Notes under the pieces: generated by a model | Seen by the model: only the letters and a program-made list of their open reading frames with translations | Told to the model about the DNA's origin: nothing | The model's database searches: none | Position numbers and translations under genes: made by a program | DNA from: Bacteroidales bacterium | GTDB lineage: Bacteria > Bacteroidota > Bacteroidia > Bacteroidales > UBA1402 | Length of the DNA stretch: 12,034 nucleotides | Assembly: GCA_023230125.1 (NCBI GenBank) | Contig: JALNXZ010000022.1 | Coordinates: 1 to 12,034, forward strand | Direction: 5' to 3' | Part shown: one piece after another, positions 1-7,055 of the stretch | How the letters are laid out: every line of letters begins with the position of its first letter | How positions within the stretch are numbered: position 1 is the first letter of the stretch

Positions 1-737
1 TGTTCCACTTTCTGTGCAAAATAGTTGTAGGAAATAATAGCCAAAGCACCTGTTCCAATACCGGAAGCAGTGTTAATAAGTGCTTCAGAAATCGCAGTTG
101 ACAATGCAAGAGAATCAGGAGAACCTTCTTGACCCAGAGCAGAGAATGCGCGAATCATACCAAGTACAGTTCCAAAAAGACCGAACAAAGTACCAAGGGT
201 GGAAATAACAGCGATAGTAGATAAATTTTGTTGCATGGTCGGCATTTCCAAGGCTGTTGCTTCTTCAATTTCTTTTTGAATAATGGCAGCTTTTTCATCA
301 TTGTTCATACCTTCAATCTTTTCTACATCCTCATATCTGATTAATCCAGCATTCAGTATACTGGCAACAGTACCTTTTTGTATGCTACACATTTCACGAG
401 CACCGGCGATATCACCCTCTGCCAGTTTAATTTTTACATTCTGAACAAATTTTGTTTGATTTGCTTTACCTTTCATTCTGCCAAATGCAAATGCACGTTC
501 AACAGAAAGAGTCAGTACGGTCAACATTAACGTAAGGATGATAGGTACAACGAATCCACCTTTGTACATAGTTGCAAAAAAGTTACCTGGAAGCGGAGCC
601 CCTTTTTCATTAAAGCCAGAGGGATTACCACAGACGAATAAGAAAAAACAGGCAGCAACAACAGCACAACCGAAAATGACCAACGCAGCTGATACATTAC
701 GAGTTTTCTTGACCTTCTTTTGTTTTTTGGTTTCCAT
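1..737 (-). CDS. exbB: MotA/TolQ/ExbB proton channel family protein (partial, C-terminus off the window)
   Basis: Inner-membrane proton channel subunit of the ExbB/TolQ/MotA family. With ExbD it normally turns proton motive force into energy for TonB-dependent outer-membrane transport. I read 245 codons from the ATG at 737-735 down to the window edge without a stop. The start is basic (METKKQKKVKK). Hydrophobic segments lie at about residues 15-36, 61-78, 173-197 and 222-240. The family signature is clear: GTLFGLFGTVLGMIRAF at 182-198, then INTASGIGTGALAII at 221-235, the pore-lining helix with conserved Thr/Ser. The extra N-terminal helix and the loop at 37-60 are longer than in E. coli ExbB, which I recall as common in Bacteroidetes. 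ExbD genes probably follow to the left, outside the window. The family call is firm; the symbol is less certain, because TolQ-type naming is possible. Confidence 0.9.
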   Translation of the reverse strand, partial: METKKQKKVKKTRNVSAALVIFGCAVVAACFFLFVCGNPSGFNEKGAPLPGNFFATMYKGGFVVPIILTLMLTVLTLSVERAFAFGRMKGKANQTKFVQNVKIKLAEGDIAGAREMCSIQKGTVASILNAGLIRYEDVEKIEGMNNDEKAAIIQKEIEEATALEMPTMQQNLSTIAVISTLGTLFGLFGTVLGMIRAFSALGQEGSPDSLALSTAISEALINTASGIGTGALAIISYNYFAQKVE

Positions 738-887
738 AATAATTAAAATGTTTGTTTTTTATAATTGATTGATTATTTCATTGGCTCTTAAGCACTAATG
801 TATATCCTCCATATTCATCGTCAATCCTCAAATGGCAATATGATTATGCGAAAAACGATACATACTTCTCCATATGATTTGGGTTTG

Positions 888-895
888 CAAATATA
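888..895 (-). promoter_or_regulatory. Candidate Bacteroidetes -7 box for exbB
   Basis: On the minus strand this reads TATATTTG, matching the Bacteroidetes primary sigma -7 consensus TAnnTTTG. I could not find the companion -33 TTTG at the usual 19-21 bp spacing. A start site near 881 would give exbB a leader of about 145 nt, which is long, so another promoter nearer the gene cannot be excluded. Confidence 0.45.
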
Positions 896-931
896 CAAAT
901 GGATTTCAGCAGATTTACTTTTTTCCTAATT

Positions 932-947
932 ATTATTTGCAAATAAT
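932..947. repeat. 16-bp perfect palindrome ATTATTTGCAAATAAT upstream of exbB
   Basis: The inverted repeat is perfect and loopless, centred between 939 and 940. Its core TTTGCAAATA (936-945) occurs again at 884-893, where it overlaps the exbB -7 box. The two copies are 52 bp apart. It could be a protein-binding site, but AT-rich DNA produces such palindromes by chance fairly often. Confidence 0.4.
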
Positions 948-1085
948 TGTTAAAGGTAATATAAAAAAGCCTTTTTAATACAAAAAAACGGCATATTTAA
1001 AGCTTTATAAGTTCATAAAATATTATATATTCTTGAATTAAGTATTAACGGATTTTTATTTAAAGAAATTTAGAAAAAGGTAAGG

Positions 1086-2330
1086 CTATTTCAACGACAT
1101 AATAACAGCCCTTAGGAAGTCTCCCCAAATATCATTTTTTTGCCACGATTCCCTATTGGTATAGAACAGTATAACCAAATCGTTTTTCGGATCAATCATA
1201 TACTCTGTTCCATAATAGCCTTTCCAGTAAAGTGAACCTGCCGTTTTCATCGTACGTGCAAAAGTCTCTTCCGTAGCAATTTCCAGACCAAGGCCGAATT
1301 CATAATTACCCTCAGCTCCAAAAAGTTGGTCAATACACATTTGCTCAACTGTCTTCTTAGATAGAAGTCTGTTCTTATGATAAATGCCTTTATCGAGAAT
1401 CATCTGACAAAGGTGTGCATAATCTTCAATAGTACCGCTCATACCGGCACCACCTCCGAAATACAATTTGTTCTGAGCCAGTGGATAAAAACGAGATATG
1501 GGATTTGTAGTAAGTGTCACAGGAGCATCATATTCAGGTTTCTGATACAAAGGTACCAAACGGTCAAATTCCTTTGGTGGCAGATAAAAATAGGTATCCT
1601 CCATATCAAGAGGATCCAATACCCGCTTTTTGATCAATGAATCCAGACGCATTCCGGAGATGACTTCTGCCAAATGGCCAGCTACATCCAAACTGAAACC
1701 ATAGGTAAAGCCGTTCCCCGGATCGTGTTGAAGGGGAAGTTTAGCCATACGTTCCACGGCTTCTTTCGTCGTTACCTGCTCCGCATAATTAATTATTTGC
1801 AGATCCTGATCATAAGTGTTATACCCCAATCCGCTACTATGACTCAATAACTGACGGATGGTTATGTCACCATCGGCTGGTCTGGTAACCAAGTTGTTTT
1901 CAGCGACAGTACCAGAAACATAGACTACCGGGTTTGAGAACTCAGGCAAGAACTTCTTCACAGGATCTTCCAAACTAAACAAACCTTGTTCATATAATGT
2001 CATCAGAGCAACAGTCGTAATCAGTTTAGTCTGAGATGCCATGCGAAAGATGGCATCCTTTTTCAATTTCTTGTTATTTTCACGATCGGCGAATCCGAAA
2101 GATTTATAATAAATTGATTTCCCATGGTATGCCACATAACATACAGCAGAAGGAAGGACTTCATTTACAACTGCATTTTTCATCAACCTGTCAACATTTT
2201 TATCCAACCGGTGCAGGTCTATCACGGTTTTAGCCGGAGGAACATTTTTTGCCTGCTTATTGAAGGCCTGGAGGTCTGATCCGGATAAAATAAAACAAAG
2301 TAACATCAGAGAAAAAAGCGACAGTCTCAT
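1086..2330 (-). CDS. Secreted serine hydrolase, beta-lactamase class C / PBP4*-like family (S12)
   Basis: A 414-residue protein of the beta-lactamase/transpeptidase-like superfamily, probably an exported esterase, D-amino-acid peptidase or penicillin-binding-like enzyme. Residues 1-22 form a signal peptide with a likely cleavage after LQA; there is no lipobox cysteine at the site. The catalytic S-x-x-K is S99-Q-T-K102 in the context FRMASQTKL. The second-motif tyrosine is probably Y210 (YGFS). The third box is WKGYYGTEYMIDP at 369-381, replacing the K-T-G of true beta-lactamases. Conserved SHSSGLGYN at 164-171 and GGGAGMSGTIEDYA at 292-304 support the family. The gene lies 52 bp downstream of pepD with no promoter box seen in the gap, so co-transcription is likely. 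Nothing in the sequence shows antibiotic hydrolysis, and most members of this broad family are not resistance enzymes. Confidence 0.88.
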   Translation of the reverse strand: MRLSLFSLMLLCFILSGSDLQAFNKQAKNVPPAKTVIDLHRLDKNVDRLMKNAVVNEVLPSAVCYVAYHGKSIYYKSFGFADRENNKKLKKDAIFRMASQTKLITTVALMTLYEQGLFSLEDPVKKFLPEFSNPVVYVSGTVAENNLVTRPADGDITIRQLLSHSSGLGYNTYDQDLQIINYAEQVTTKEAVERMAKLPLQHDPGNGFTYGFSLDVAGHLAEVISGMRLDSLIKKRVLDPLDMEDTYFYLPPKEFDRLVPLYQKPEYDAPVTLTTNPISRFYPLAQNKLYFGGGAGMSGTIEDYAHLCQMILDKGIYHKNRLLSKKTVEQMCIDQLFGAEGNYEFGLGLEIATEETFARTMKTAGSLYWKGYYGTEYMIDPKNDLVILFYTNRESWQKNDIWGDFLRAVIMSLK

Positions 2331-2382
2331 AGATTGTTTTTTTTAAGGTTACCTTTTTAGAAAAGCGCAAGAAATATACAGC

Positions 2383-3837
2383 TTATATTTCCACCAATAA
2401 TGTAGTTAAATAGTCCCAAAATCTTTCAACACTGGCAATTTCTACTTTTTCATCCGGAGAATGTGGGAACGAAATGTTAGGTCCGAATGAAATCATATCC
2501 ATTTTACCGATGGCATCCTGTATGATTCCACATTCCAGACCTGCATGAATGACATTCACATTTGGCTTTTCTCCGAATTTTTCTTCATATATTCTTACCA
2601 TGAGATCTTTTATAGGAGATTCCAGATTTGGCTGCCATCCTGGATAATTCCCAGATTCTGTAACTTTGGCACCAGCCAATGAAAAACAACTCTGAAGTGA
2701 TGAGGCCAAATACCTCTTCATGGATTCAGTAGCACTTCTGATCAAGAACTGACAAATAATCAATCCTTCTTTGGATTCACAGATGGCTAGATTGGAGGAA
2801 GTTTCAACGATGCCAGAAATACCCGGGATCATTCGAAAAACACCGTTATGGGCGGCTTCGATGGCGTTAATCACATCATCTTGAACGTCTTCAGGTATCA
2901 GTCCTAATGGCAAGTCCACCTGATCAATTGTAAAATATAACTGGTTTTCAATGCCCTTATATTCTTTGTTGATTTGATCTTCATAATCAGATACGGCCTC
3001 TGCCAAATCAGCCAAACCGGCTTCAGGAATGGTCACAATAGCATAAGCCTCACGCGGAATGGCATTTCTGAGCGATCCGCCGCCAAAAGAGGCCAGACGA
3101 ACTTCGTTTTCTGACACAGCCATTTTTAAAAAGCGGAAAAGCAACTTGTTGGCATTTGTCCTGCCCAATATGATATCCAAACCTGAATGACCACCCTTGA
3201 GTCCTTTCAGGTTTAACTGGACAGCGATGTCACCTTCAGGGACAGGAGTATTTTTTTCATATTCAAACTCAGCAGTCAGATTTATCCCACCAGCGCAACC
3301 GACAAAAAGGTCGCCTTCATGTTCTGAATCCAGATTGACTAGAATTCGACCATCAAGTTCACCAGCCTTCAGACCAAAGGCTCCATACATACCAGTTTCT
3401 TCATCAATGGTAAAAAGTGCTTCTATCGGTCCATGTTTGATTTCGCTGGATGCCAACACAGCCATGGCTGCAGCAACGCCTATTCCATTATCCCCGCCCA
3501 AAGTCGTTTCGTTTGCTTTGACCCAACCGTCTTCTATTCGTGCACAAATCGGATCTTTTTCAAAATCATGTTGAACATGATTGTTTTTTTGAGGAACCAT
3601 GTCCAAATGTGCTTGAAGAACAATACCAGGCTTATCTTCCATACCAGCTGTCGCCGGTTTTTTTATCAGGATATTTCCAGCTTGATCTTTTACCGTTTTT
3701 AAACCCAAATTCATACCGAAATTGAACATAAAATCCTGAATAGGGCTCATGAATCCTGAGGGACGAGGTATTTGTGTCAAATCTGAAAAATACCCCCAAA
3801 GTGTTTTTGGATTCAATTGTCTAATAATTTCTGCCAT
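2383..3837 (-). CDS. pepD: Aminoacyl-histidine dipeptidase (Xaa-His dipeptidase, M20C)
   Basis: A 484-residue cytosolic metallopeptidase that cleaves dipeptides such as Xaa-His (carnosinase-like). Its length matches the PepD family, and all expected active-site positions are present. These are H77 and D79 in QAHLDMVPQ, D116 in LGGDNGIG (bridging metal ligand), E146-E147 in TIDEETGMYG (general base and metal ligand), D170 in VNLDSEHEG, and H459 in FPHSPDEK. The GGHSG at 215-219 belongs to the lid/dimerisation domain typical of M20 enzymes. There is no signal peptide. A TAnnTTTG box lies about 64 bp upstream, and the serine hydrolase gene follows after 52 bp, so the two probably share a transcript. 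The metal-ligand assignments come from the known PepD family pattern, not from structure. Confidence 0.95.
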   Translation of the reverse strand: MAEIIRQLNPKTLWGYFSDLTQIPRPSGFMSPIQDFMFNFGMNLGLKTVKDQAGNILIKKPATAGMEDKPGIVLQAHLDMVPQKNNHVQHDFEKDPICARIEDGWVKANETTLGGDNGIGVAAAMAVLASSEIKHGPIEALFTIDEETGMYGAFGLKAGELDGRILVNLDSEHEGDLFVGCAGGINLTAEFEYEKNTPVPEGDIAVQLNLKGLKGGHSGLDIILGRTNANKLLFRFLKMAVSENEVRLASFGGGSLRNAIPREAYAIVTIPEAGLADLAEAVSDYEDQINKEYKGIENQLYFTIDQVDLPLGLIPEDVQDDVINAIEAAHNGVFRMIPGISGIVETSSNLAICESKEGLIICQFLIRSATESMKRYLASSLQSCFSLAGAKVTESGNYPGWQPNLESPIKDLMVRIYEEKFGEKPNVNVIHAGLECGIIQDAIGKMDMISFGPNISFPHSPDEKVEIASVERFWDYLTTLLVEI

Positions 3838-3900
3838 TACATCATCAGTTTAAAATACCGAAATAATTGATTTACGGTTTTTTTATAGCCGTGTTACTTA

Positions 3901-3908
3901 CAAAGATA
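3901..3908 (-). promoter_or_regulatory. Candidate -7 box for pepD
   Basis: Reads TATCTTTG on the minus strand, a full match to TAnnTTTG. It would start a transcript near 3894 with a leader of about 57 nt before the pepD ATG. The -33 TTTG is not evident. Its presence suggests that pepD is transcribed separately from the flippase-like gene 198 bp upstream. Confidence 0.55.
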
Positions 3909-4035
3909 CAAATATGATGGGAAAAATATCCAGAAACTATTAAAAAACAATTAGTATCATCACTCAAATGGGAATAATCCAATAGTTTACTAGACAGGTA
4001 AAATATTCAGTACATTCAGAAATAGTAAGATTAAA

Positions 4036-5040
4036 TTATTTTAGTTCAATTACGGAGCGACGTTTATTTTTATTCAGTACAGAAATCCATATATAGGCTA
4101 TAAGTCCTGTCAATAGCGTGACCACTGTTTGCAGGCCATGGATTACAAAAGCAAAGACACAAGCATCCGGTTCCGAAATGCCATAAAATACAAGGGTGTA
4201 GATCACCATGAAATGATAAGCCCCTATTCCACCCTGTACAGGTGCCACCACGCCAAAAGATCCCATCACAAAACCGCTCAGCATAGCAAGAACACCCAGT
4301 GGAACGTCAAAAGAGAAGAAATACTTGCCAATGTAAAACATCAGAAAGTATATCAGCCAGATCAACAAAGACCAAAAGATGAAAAGGAACGGACGTTTCA
4401 GAGTCATGATGCTTTTCATGCCTTCCCAGATTTTCTGCATAAATCCGCTGATTTTTTCATAAAAGCTAAAATGACGAATCCGTTTCCGAAAAGCGACAAT
4501 TAAGATAACGACAGTCAACAATCCACCCCAGATGGCAGGAGATGTCAGCATTCCAATCAATTTATCCAGAGATGAAGGATTTTCTATGAAAAAATTCTTG
4601 AAAAAGCCCATTTGAAACAAAATGGTGGCCAAGGCTATCACAAGCAGGAAAATTACATCAACAGCCCTTTCTGTGATGACGGTCCCCAACGTTTTGGTAA
4701 AAGAAAGACCGTCTGACTTTTTCAAAATCCCACAACGAGCCACCTCCCCTGCACGTGGGAACAGCAAGTTGGCTGCATAAGCGACATAGACTGACAGGAT
4801 GGTCAACTTAAGCCTTCCACCCGGGCAAACCGGTTCAATAAGCTGGTGCCAACGAATGCCACGGATAAGATTACTTAATACACTCAGGAAAAAAGAAAGC
4901 AGAAACCACTCATAATGAATTCCCCCATGAAAGACATTCATCAGTTCCGAGTAATCCATATCCCTATAAACCCACCAGAACAACAACACAGCCAAAGCTA
5001 AAGGAAGCACAATCTGGAGGACTTTTTTTATTTTTTTCAT
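4036..5040 (-). CDS. Flippase-like integral membrane protein (LPG synthase TM domain / UPF0104)
   Basis: A 334-residue multi-pass inner-membrane protein. It has a short basic N-terminus (MKKIKK) and hydrophobic stretches at about residues 8-25, 45-60, 80-95, 125-145, 168-184, 218-241, 247-266, 275-286 and 294-320. Family markers are NLLFPRAGEVAR (91-102), ITERAVDVI (122-130) and PVQGGIGAYH (267-276), as in the membrane domain of lysyl-phosphatidylglycerol synthase (MprF-like) and YbhN/AglD-type proteins. The cytosolic aminoacyl-transferase domain of MprF is absent, so it does not make lysyl-PG itself. Lipid or glycolipid translocation is the usual guess, and the substrate is unknown. It is divergent from rsmA with 93 bp between the starts and ends in a basic tail (NKNKRR). 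Confidence 0.87.
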   Translation of the reverse strand: MKKIKKVLQIVLPLALAVLLFWWVYRDMDYSELMNVFHGGIHYEWFLLSFFLSVLSNLIRGIRWHQLIEPVCPGGRLKLTILSVYVAYAANLLFPRAGEVARCGILKKSDGLSFTKTLGTVITERAVDVIFLLVIALATILFQMGFFKNFFIENPSSLDKLIGMLTSPAIWGGLLTVVILIVAFRKRIRHFSFYEKISGFMQKIWEGMKSIMTLKRPFLFIFWSLLIWLIYFLMFYIGKYFFSFDVPLGVLAMLSGFVMGSFGVVAPVQGGIGAYHFMVIYTLVFYGISEPDACVFAFVIHGLQTVVTLLTGLIAYIWISVLNKNKRRSVIELK

Positions 5041-5067
5041 TCCTAACTAACTTTCAATTTAAATGTT

Positions 5068-5075
5068 TACTTTTG
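5068..5075 (+). promoter_or_regulatory. Candidate -7 box for rsmA
   Basis: TACTTTTG is a full match to TAnnTTTG on the plus strand, 58 bp before the rsmA ATG. A predicted start near 5082 gives a leader of about 52 nt. No -33 TTTG is found at the standard spacing. The box faces the minus-strand box at 5110-5103, so the two predicted transcripts overlap at their 5' ends. Confidence 0.55.
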
Positions 5076-5102
5076 CGCTGCTTCGATCTTATTTGAAGCA
5101 CA

Positions 5103-5110
5103 CAAATGTA
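5103..5110 (-). promoter_or_regulatory. Candidate -7 box for the flippase-like gene
   Basis: Reads TACATTTG on the minus strand, a full match to TAnnTTTG, 63 bp from the ATG at 5040. Transcription would begin near 5096 and cross the rsmA promoter box. No -33 match is apparent, so the assignment rests on the -7 box and position. Confidence 0.5.
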
Positions 5111-5133
5111 CTAATTTTTTCTTACCGAGGTGG

Positions 5134-5922
5134 ATGACGATTGTAAAACCAAAAAAATCACTTGGACAACATTTCCTAAAAGATTTGAATGTTGCCGAAC
5201 GCATCGCGCAGACGCTTGATGCCTATCAAGGTATGCCGATCCTTGAAATCGGGCCTGGTATGGGCGTTCTCACCCGTTTTTTATTGGATTTCGGACATGA
5301 CCTGAAAGTGGTTGAACTTGACCGCGAATCGGTCGCCTACCTGGAGGAACACTATCCTTCCCTGGCTGGAAAAATCATTTCAGCTGATTTTCTTACACTG
5401 GATTTATCAAAACTCTATCAAGAGCCCTTTTGTGTCATCGGCAATTACCCGTACAACATTTCTTCACAGATTTTTTTTAAGGTACTCGAGCATAAGAATC
5501 TGATACCTTGTTGTTCCGGCATGATACAAAAAGAAGTTGCCATGCGAATCGCTTCAAAACCTGGGAAAAAAGCCTACGGTATCCTGAGTGTTCTTTTACA
5601 AGCTTATTACGATATTGAATATCTTTTCACCGTTGATGAACATGTTTTCGATCCCCCGCCCAAGGTTAAGTCTGCAGTTATCCGTCTCACGCGCAATAAA
5701 ACGACAAGTCTGGATTGTAATGAAATATTATTCAAACGAGTCGTCAAGACCGGATTTAACCAAAGACGAAAGACCCTGAGGAATTCGCTAAAACCTTTGT
5801 TGGGAAATGACTGTCCGGTCACCACTGATCCTATCTTCAGTCTTCGACCCGAGCAGTTATCTGTAGAACAGTTTGTAACACTGACAAATATGGTTTCTCC
5901 TTATGTAGGAGAACTTGGCTAA
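5134..5922 (+). CDS. rsmA: 16S rRNA (adenine(1518)-N6/adenine(1519)-N6)-dimethyltransferase
   Basis: RsmA (KsgA), 262 residues, the usual family length. It uses S-adenosylmethionine to dimethylate two adjacent adenosines in the 3'-terminal hairpin of 16S rRNA, a late step in 30S assembly. The N-terminus KKSLGQHFLKD (7-17) is the family hallmark and fixes the start. SAM motif I is ILEIGPGMGVLT (36-47), the acidic ribose-binding residue is E61 in VVELD, and D85 sits in SADF. The catalytic motif IV is NYPYNIS (104-110), a Tyr-for-Leu variant of NLPYNIS. The C-terminal helical domain carries the FNQRRKTLRNSLK region (208-220). A GAGGTGG directly abuts the ATG and is too close to act as a normal Shine-Dalgarno site. 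The CorA-family gene follows and may be on the same transcript. Confidence 0.97.
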   Translation: MTIVKPKKSLGQHFLKDLNVAERIAQTLDAYQGMPILEIGPGMGVLTRFLLDFGHDLKVVELDRESVAYLEEHYPSLAGKIISADFLTLDLSKLYQEPFCVIGNYPYNISSQIFFKVLEHKNLIPCCSGMIQKEVAMRIASKPGKKAYGILSVLLQAYYDIEYLFTVDEHVFDPPPKVKSAVIRLTRNKTTSLDCNEILFKRVVKTGFNQRRKTLRNSLKPLLGNDCPVTTDPIFSLRPEQLSVEQFVTLTNMVSPYVGELG

Positions 5923-6017
5923 GCAAATCCATGTGAGTGGGTATTTTGCCTAAAGAAAGCGTTCAGAACAAAGTTTTAACTCAGCACTGGTTTTATCCGA
6001 TGCAAAAAACAAACGCC

Positions 6018-6956
6018 ATGGCCGATATTAAATTATTTTATCACGAAGGTGGACGAATCAAAGTCAGCCGCAGTCTGGAATTCCTAAAAAAAACACCAAT
6101 AGAGAATTTTCTCTGGATAGACCTTCATGATGTAGATGATGAGGTTGAAGATCAGTTGGAAGATTTCCTAAAGATTTATATCCAAGAAGAAGAAGAAATG
6201 GAAGAAATCGAGATGTCTTCCCGCTTCATAGAAACGACCGATACTTTGGTGGTTAACTCTCACTTCTTGCTACCCAATTTCGAGCTTGAAAATGTTTCTT
6301 TCATCATGAAGAACGATATACTGGTAACTGTACACAGCGAGGATCTTAGTTCTTTCAACGAAACAACAAAAAAGCTTTCCACCAACCCAAGGAACTATCC
6401 TACCGGATACCACGTAATGGTGGCAATCATGGAAATGCGGGTGGAAAAAGACGCAGACCTCATTGAAGACATTATCGACAAAATTACCGTCTTGAGCGAT
6501 ACACTCCGCGACGCTGACGAAGGTGTATTGATGGATATCACCGAGCTTCAGGAACAAATCATGCAAGTCCGCCAAAATATCATTGAAAAGCAGCGAGCCC
6601 TTTCAAACCTGCTGCGATGTGAACTCATGCCCACGGAACTTTATTCCAAATTGACGATAGTTCTAAGAGACGTCACCTCGTTGATTGAACACACAAAATT
6701 CAGTTTTGAAAGGTTGAATAACATGCAAGAAATCTTCATGGGGTTAATCAATGTTGAACAAAATAAAATCATAAAAATTTTCACCATCGTTTCTGTGATT
6801 TTTATGCCTCCAACATTGATTGCCAGTATTTTCGGACAAAATATACCGAATATGCCTTTTACTTCTAATTCAGGTGGGTTTTGGATATCAATCGGATTGA
6901 TGTTCGCTTTTTCAGGGGTAATATTGTTATACTTCAAGCATAAGCATTGGCTATAA
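6018..6956 (+). CDS. corA: CorA-family divalent cation (Mg2+) transporter
   Basis: Inner-membrane channel of the CorA family, probably for Mg2+ or another divalent cation. From the ATG at 6018 (MADIKLFYHEGG) it has 312 residues. A long cytosolic N-terminal domain has an acidic run (QEEEEMEEIE, about 56-65). A long helix with heptad-like character follows (about 150-250), then two C-terminal membrane helices (about 255-273 and 288-307) and a short basic tail (KHKHWL). The signature region reads EQNKIIKIFTIVSVIF then PPTLIASIFGQNIPNMPF. The canonical GMN is GQN here (273-275). The start is uncertain: the frame is open from a GTG at 5937, directly after an in-frame TGA, and another ATG lies at 6000. 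No ribosome binding site decides it; I chose 6018 because recognisable domain sequence begins there. Ion selectivity is not shown by the sequence. Confidence 0.9.
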   Translation: MADIKLFYHEGGRIKVSRSLEFLKKTPIENFLWIDLHDVDDEVEDQLEDFLKIYIQEEEEMEEIEMSSRFIETTDTLVVNSHFLLPNFELENVSFIMKNDILVTVHSEDLSSFNETTKKLSTNPRNYPTGYHVMVAIMEMRVEKDADLIEDIIDKITVLSDTLRDADEGVLMDITELQEQIMQVRQNIIEKQRALSNLLRCELMPTELYSKLTIVLRDVTSLIEHTKFSFERLNNMQEIFMGLINVEQNKIIKIFTIVSVIFMPPTLIASIFGQNIPNMPFTSNSGGFWISIGLMFAFSGVILLYFKHKHWL

Positions 6957-7001
6957 AGCAAAAAGTTGATAAACTATAATGACATTACCAAAACTTTTTC
7001 T

Positions 7002-7009
7002 TTAATTTG
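7002..7009 (+). promoter_or_regulatory. Weak candidate -7 box for the DUF349 gene
   Basis: TTAATTTG differs from TAnnTTTG at one position and lies 47 bp before the DUF349-protein ATG. There is no -33 match. The 99-base gap after corA suggests that this gene has its own promoter, but this box is only the best available candidate. Confidence 0.25.
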
Positions 7010-7055
7010 TAATTGCCTCTTTTCGAGGTAGATTTAACGTAAAAATATATTGATT

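Larger units (their letters stand above)
738..1085. other. 348-base intergenic region, upstream of exbB and downstream of the serine hydrolase gene
   Basis: This AT-rich gap holds the upstream region of exbB. It contains a TAnnTTTG box at 895-888 on the minus strand, two copies of TTTGCAAATA (884-893 and 936-945), and homopolymer-rich DNA (about 950-1080). The distance from the -7 box to the exbB ATG implies a leader of roughly 145 nt if that promoter is used. I see no gene and no convincing terminator hairpin for the serine hydrolase gene that ends at 1086. Confidence 0.6.

Noticed and set aside
538..768. Plus-strand ORF of 76 codons
   Set aside because: It lies opposite the N-terminus of the ExbB-family gene, which has clear family motifs. 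Its sequence is low-complexity with no recognisable domain.
795..818. Possible 7-codon leader peptide (MNMEDIH) in the exbB upstream region, minus strand
   Set aside because: It is too short to distinguish from chance, has no run of regulatory codons, and no attenuator hairpin follows.
998..1007. 10-bp palindrome TAAAGCTTTA
   Set aside because: It is short and sits in very AT-rich DNA, away from any promoter box; expected by chance.
1086..2330. Calling the serine hydrolase an antibiotic-resistance beta-lactamase
   Set aside because: The S-x-x-K motif is present, but the KTG box is replaced by WKG, and the family is dominated by esterases and peptidases. The sequence gives no support for resistance.
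3197..3574. Plus-strand ORF of 125 codons
   Set aside because: It is antisense to the conserved catalytic core of pepD. The Ser/Pro-rich translation is a typical shadow.
5941..5948. GTATTTTG as a corA promoter box
   Set aside because: It mismatches both fixed bases of the TA pair in TAnnTTTG (it begins GT), and corA is close enough to rsmA for co-transcription.
7014..7028. Small hairpin CCTC/GAGG upstream of the DUF349 gene
   Set aside because: Only four pairs, no T run and no conserved context, so neither a terminator nor a riboswitch can be supported.
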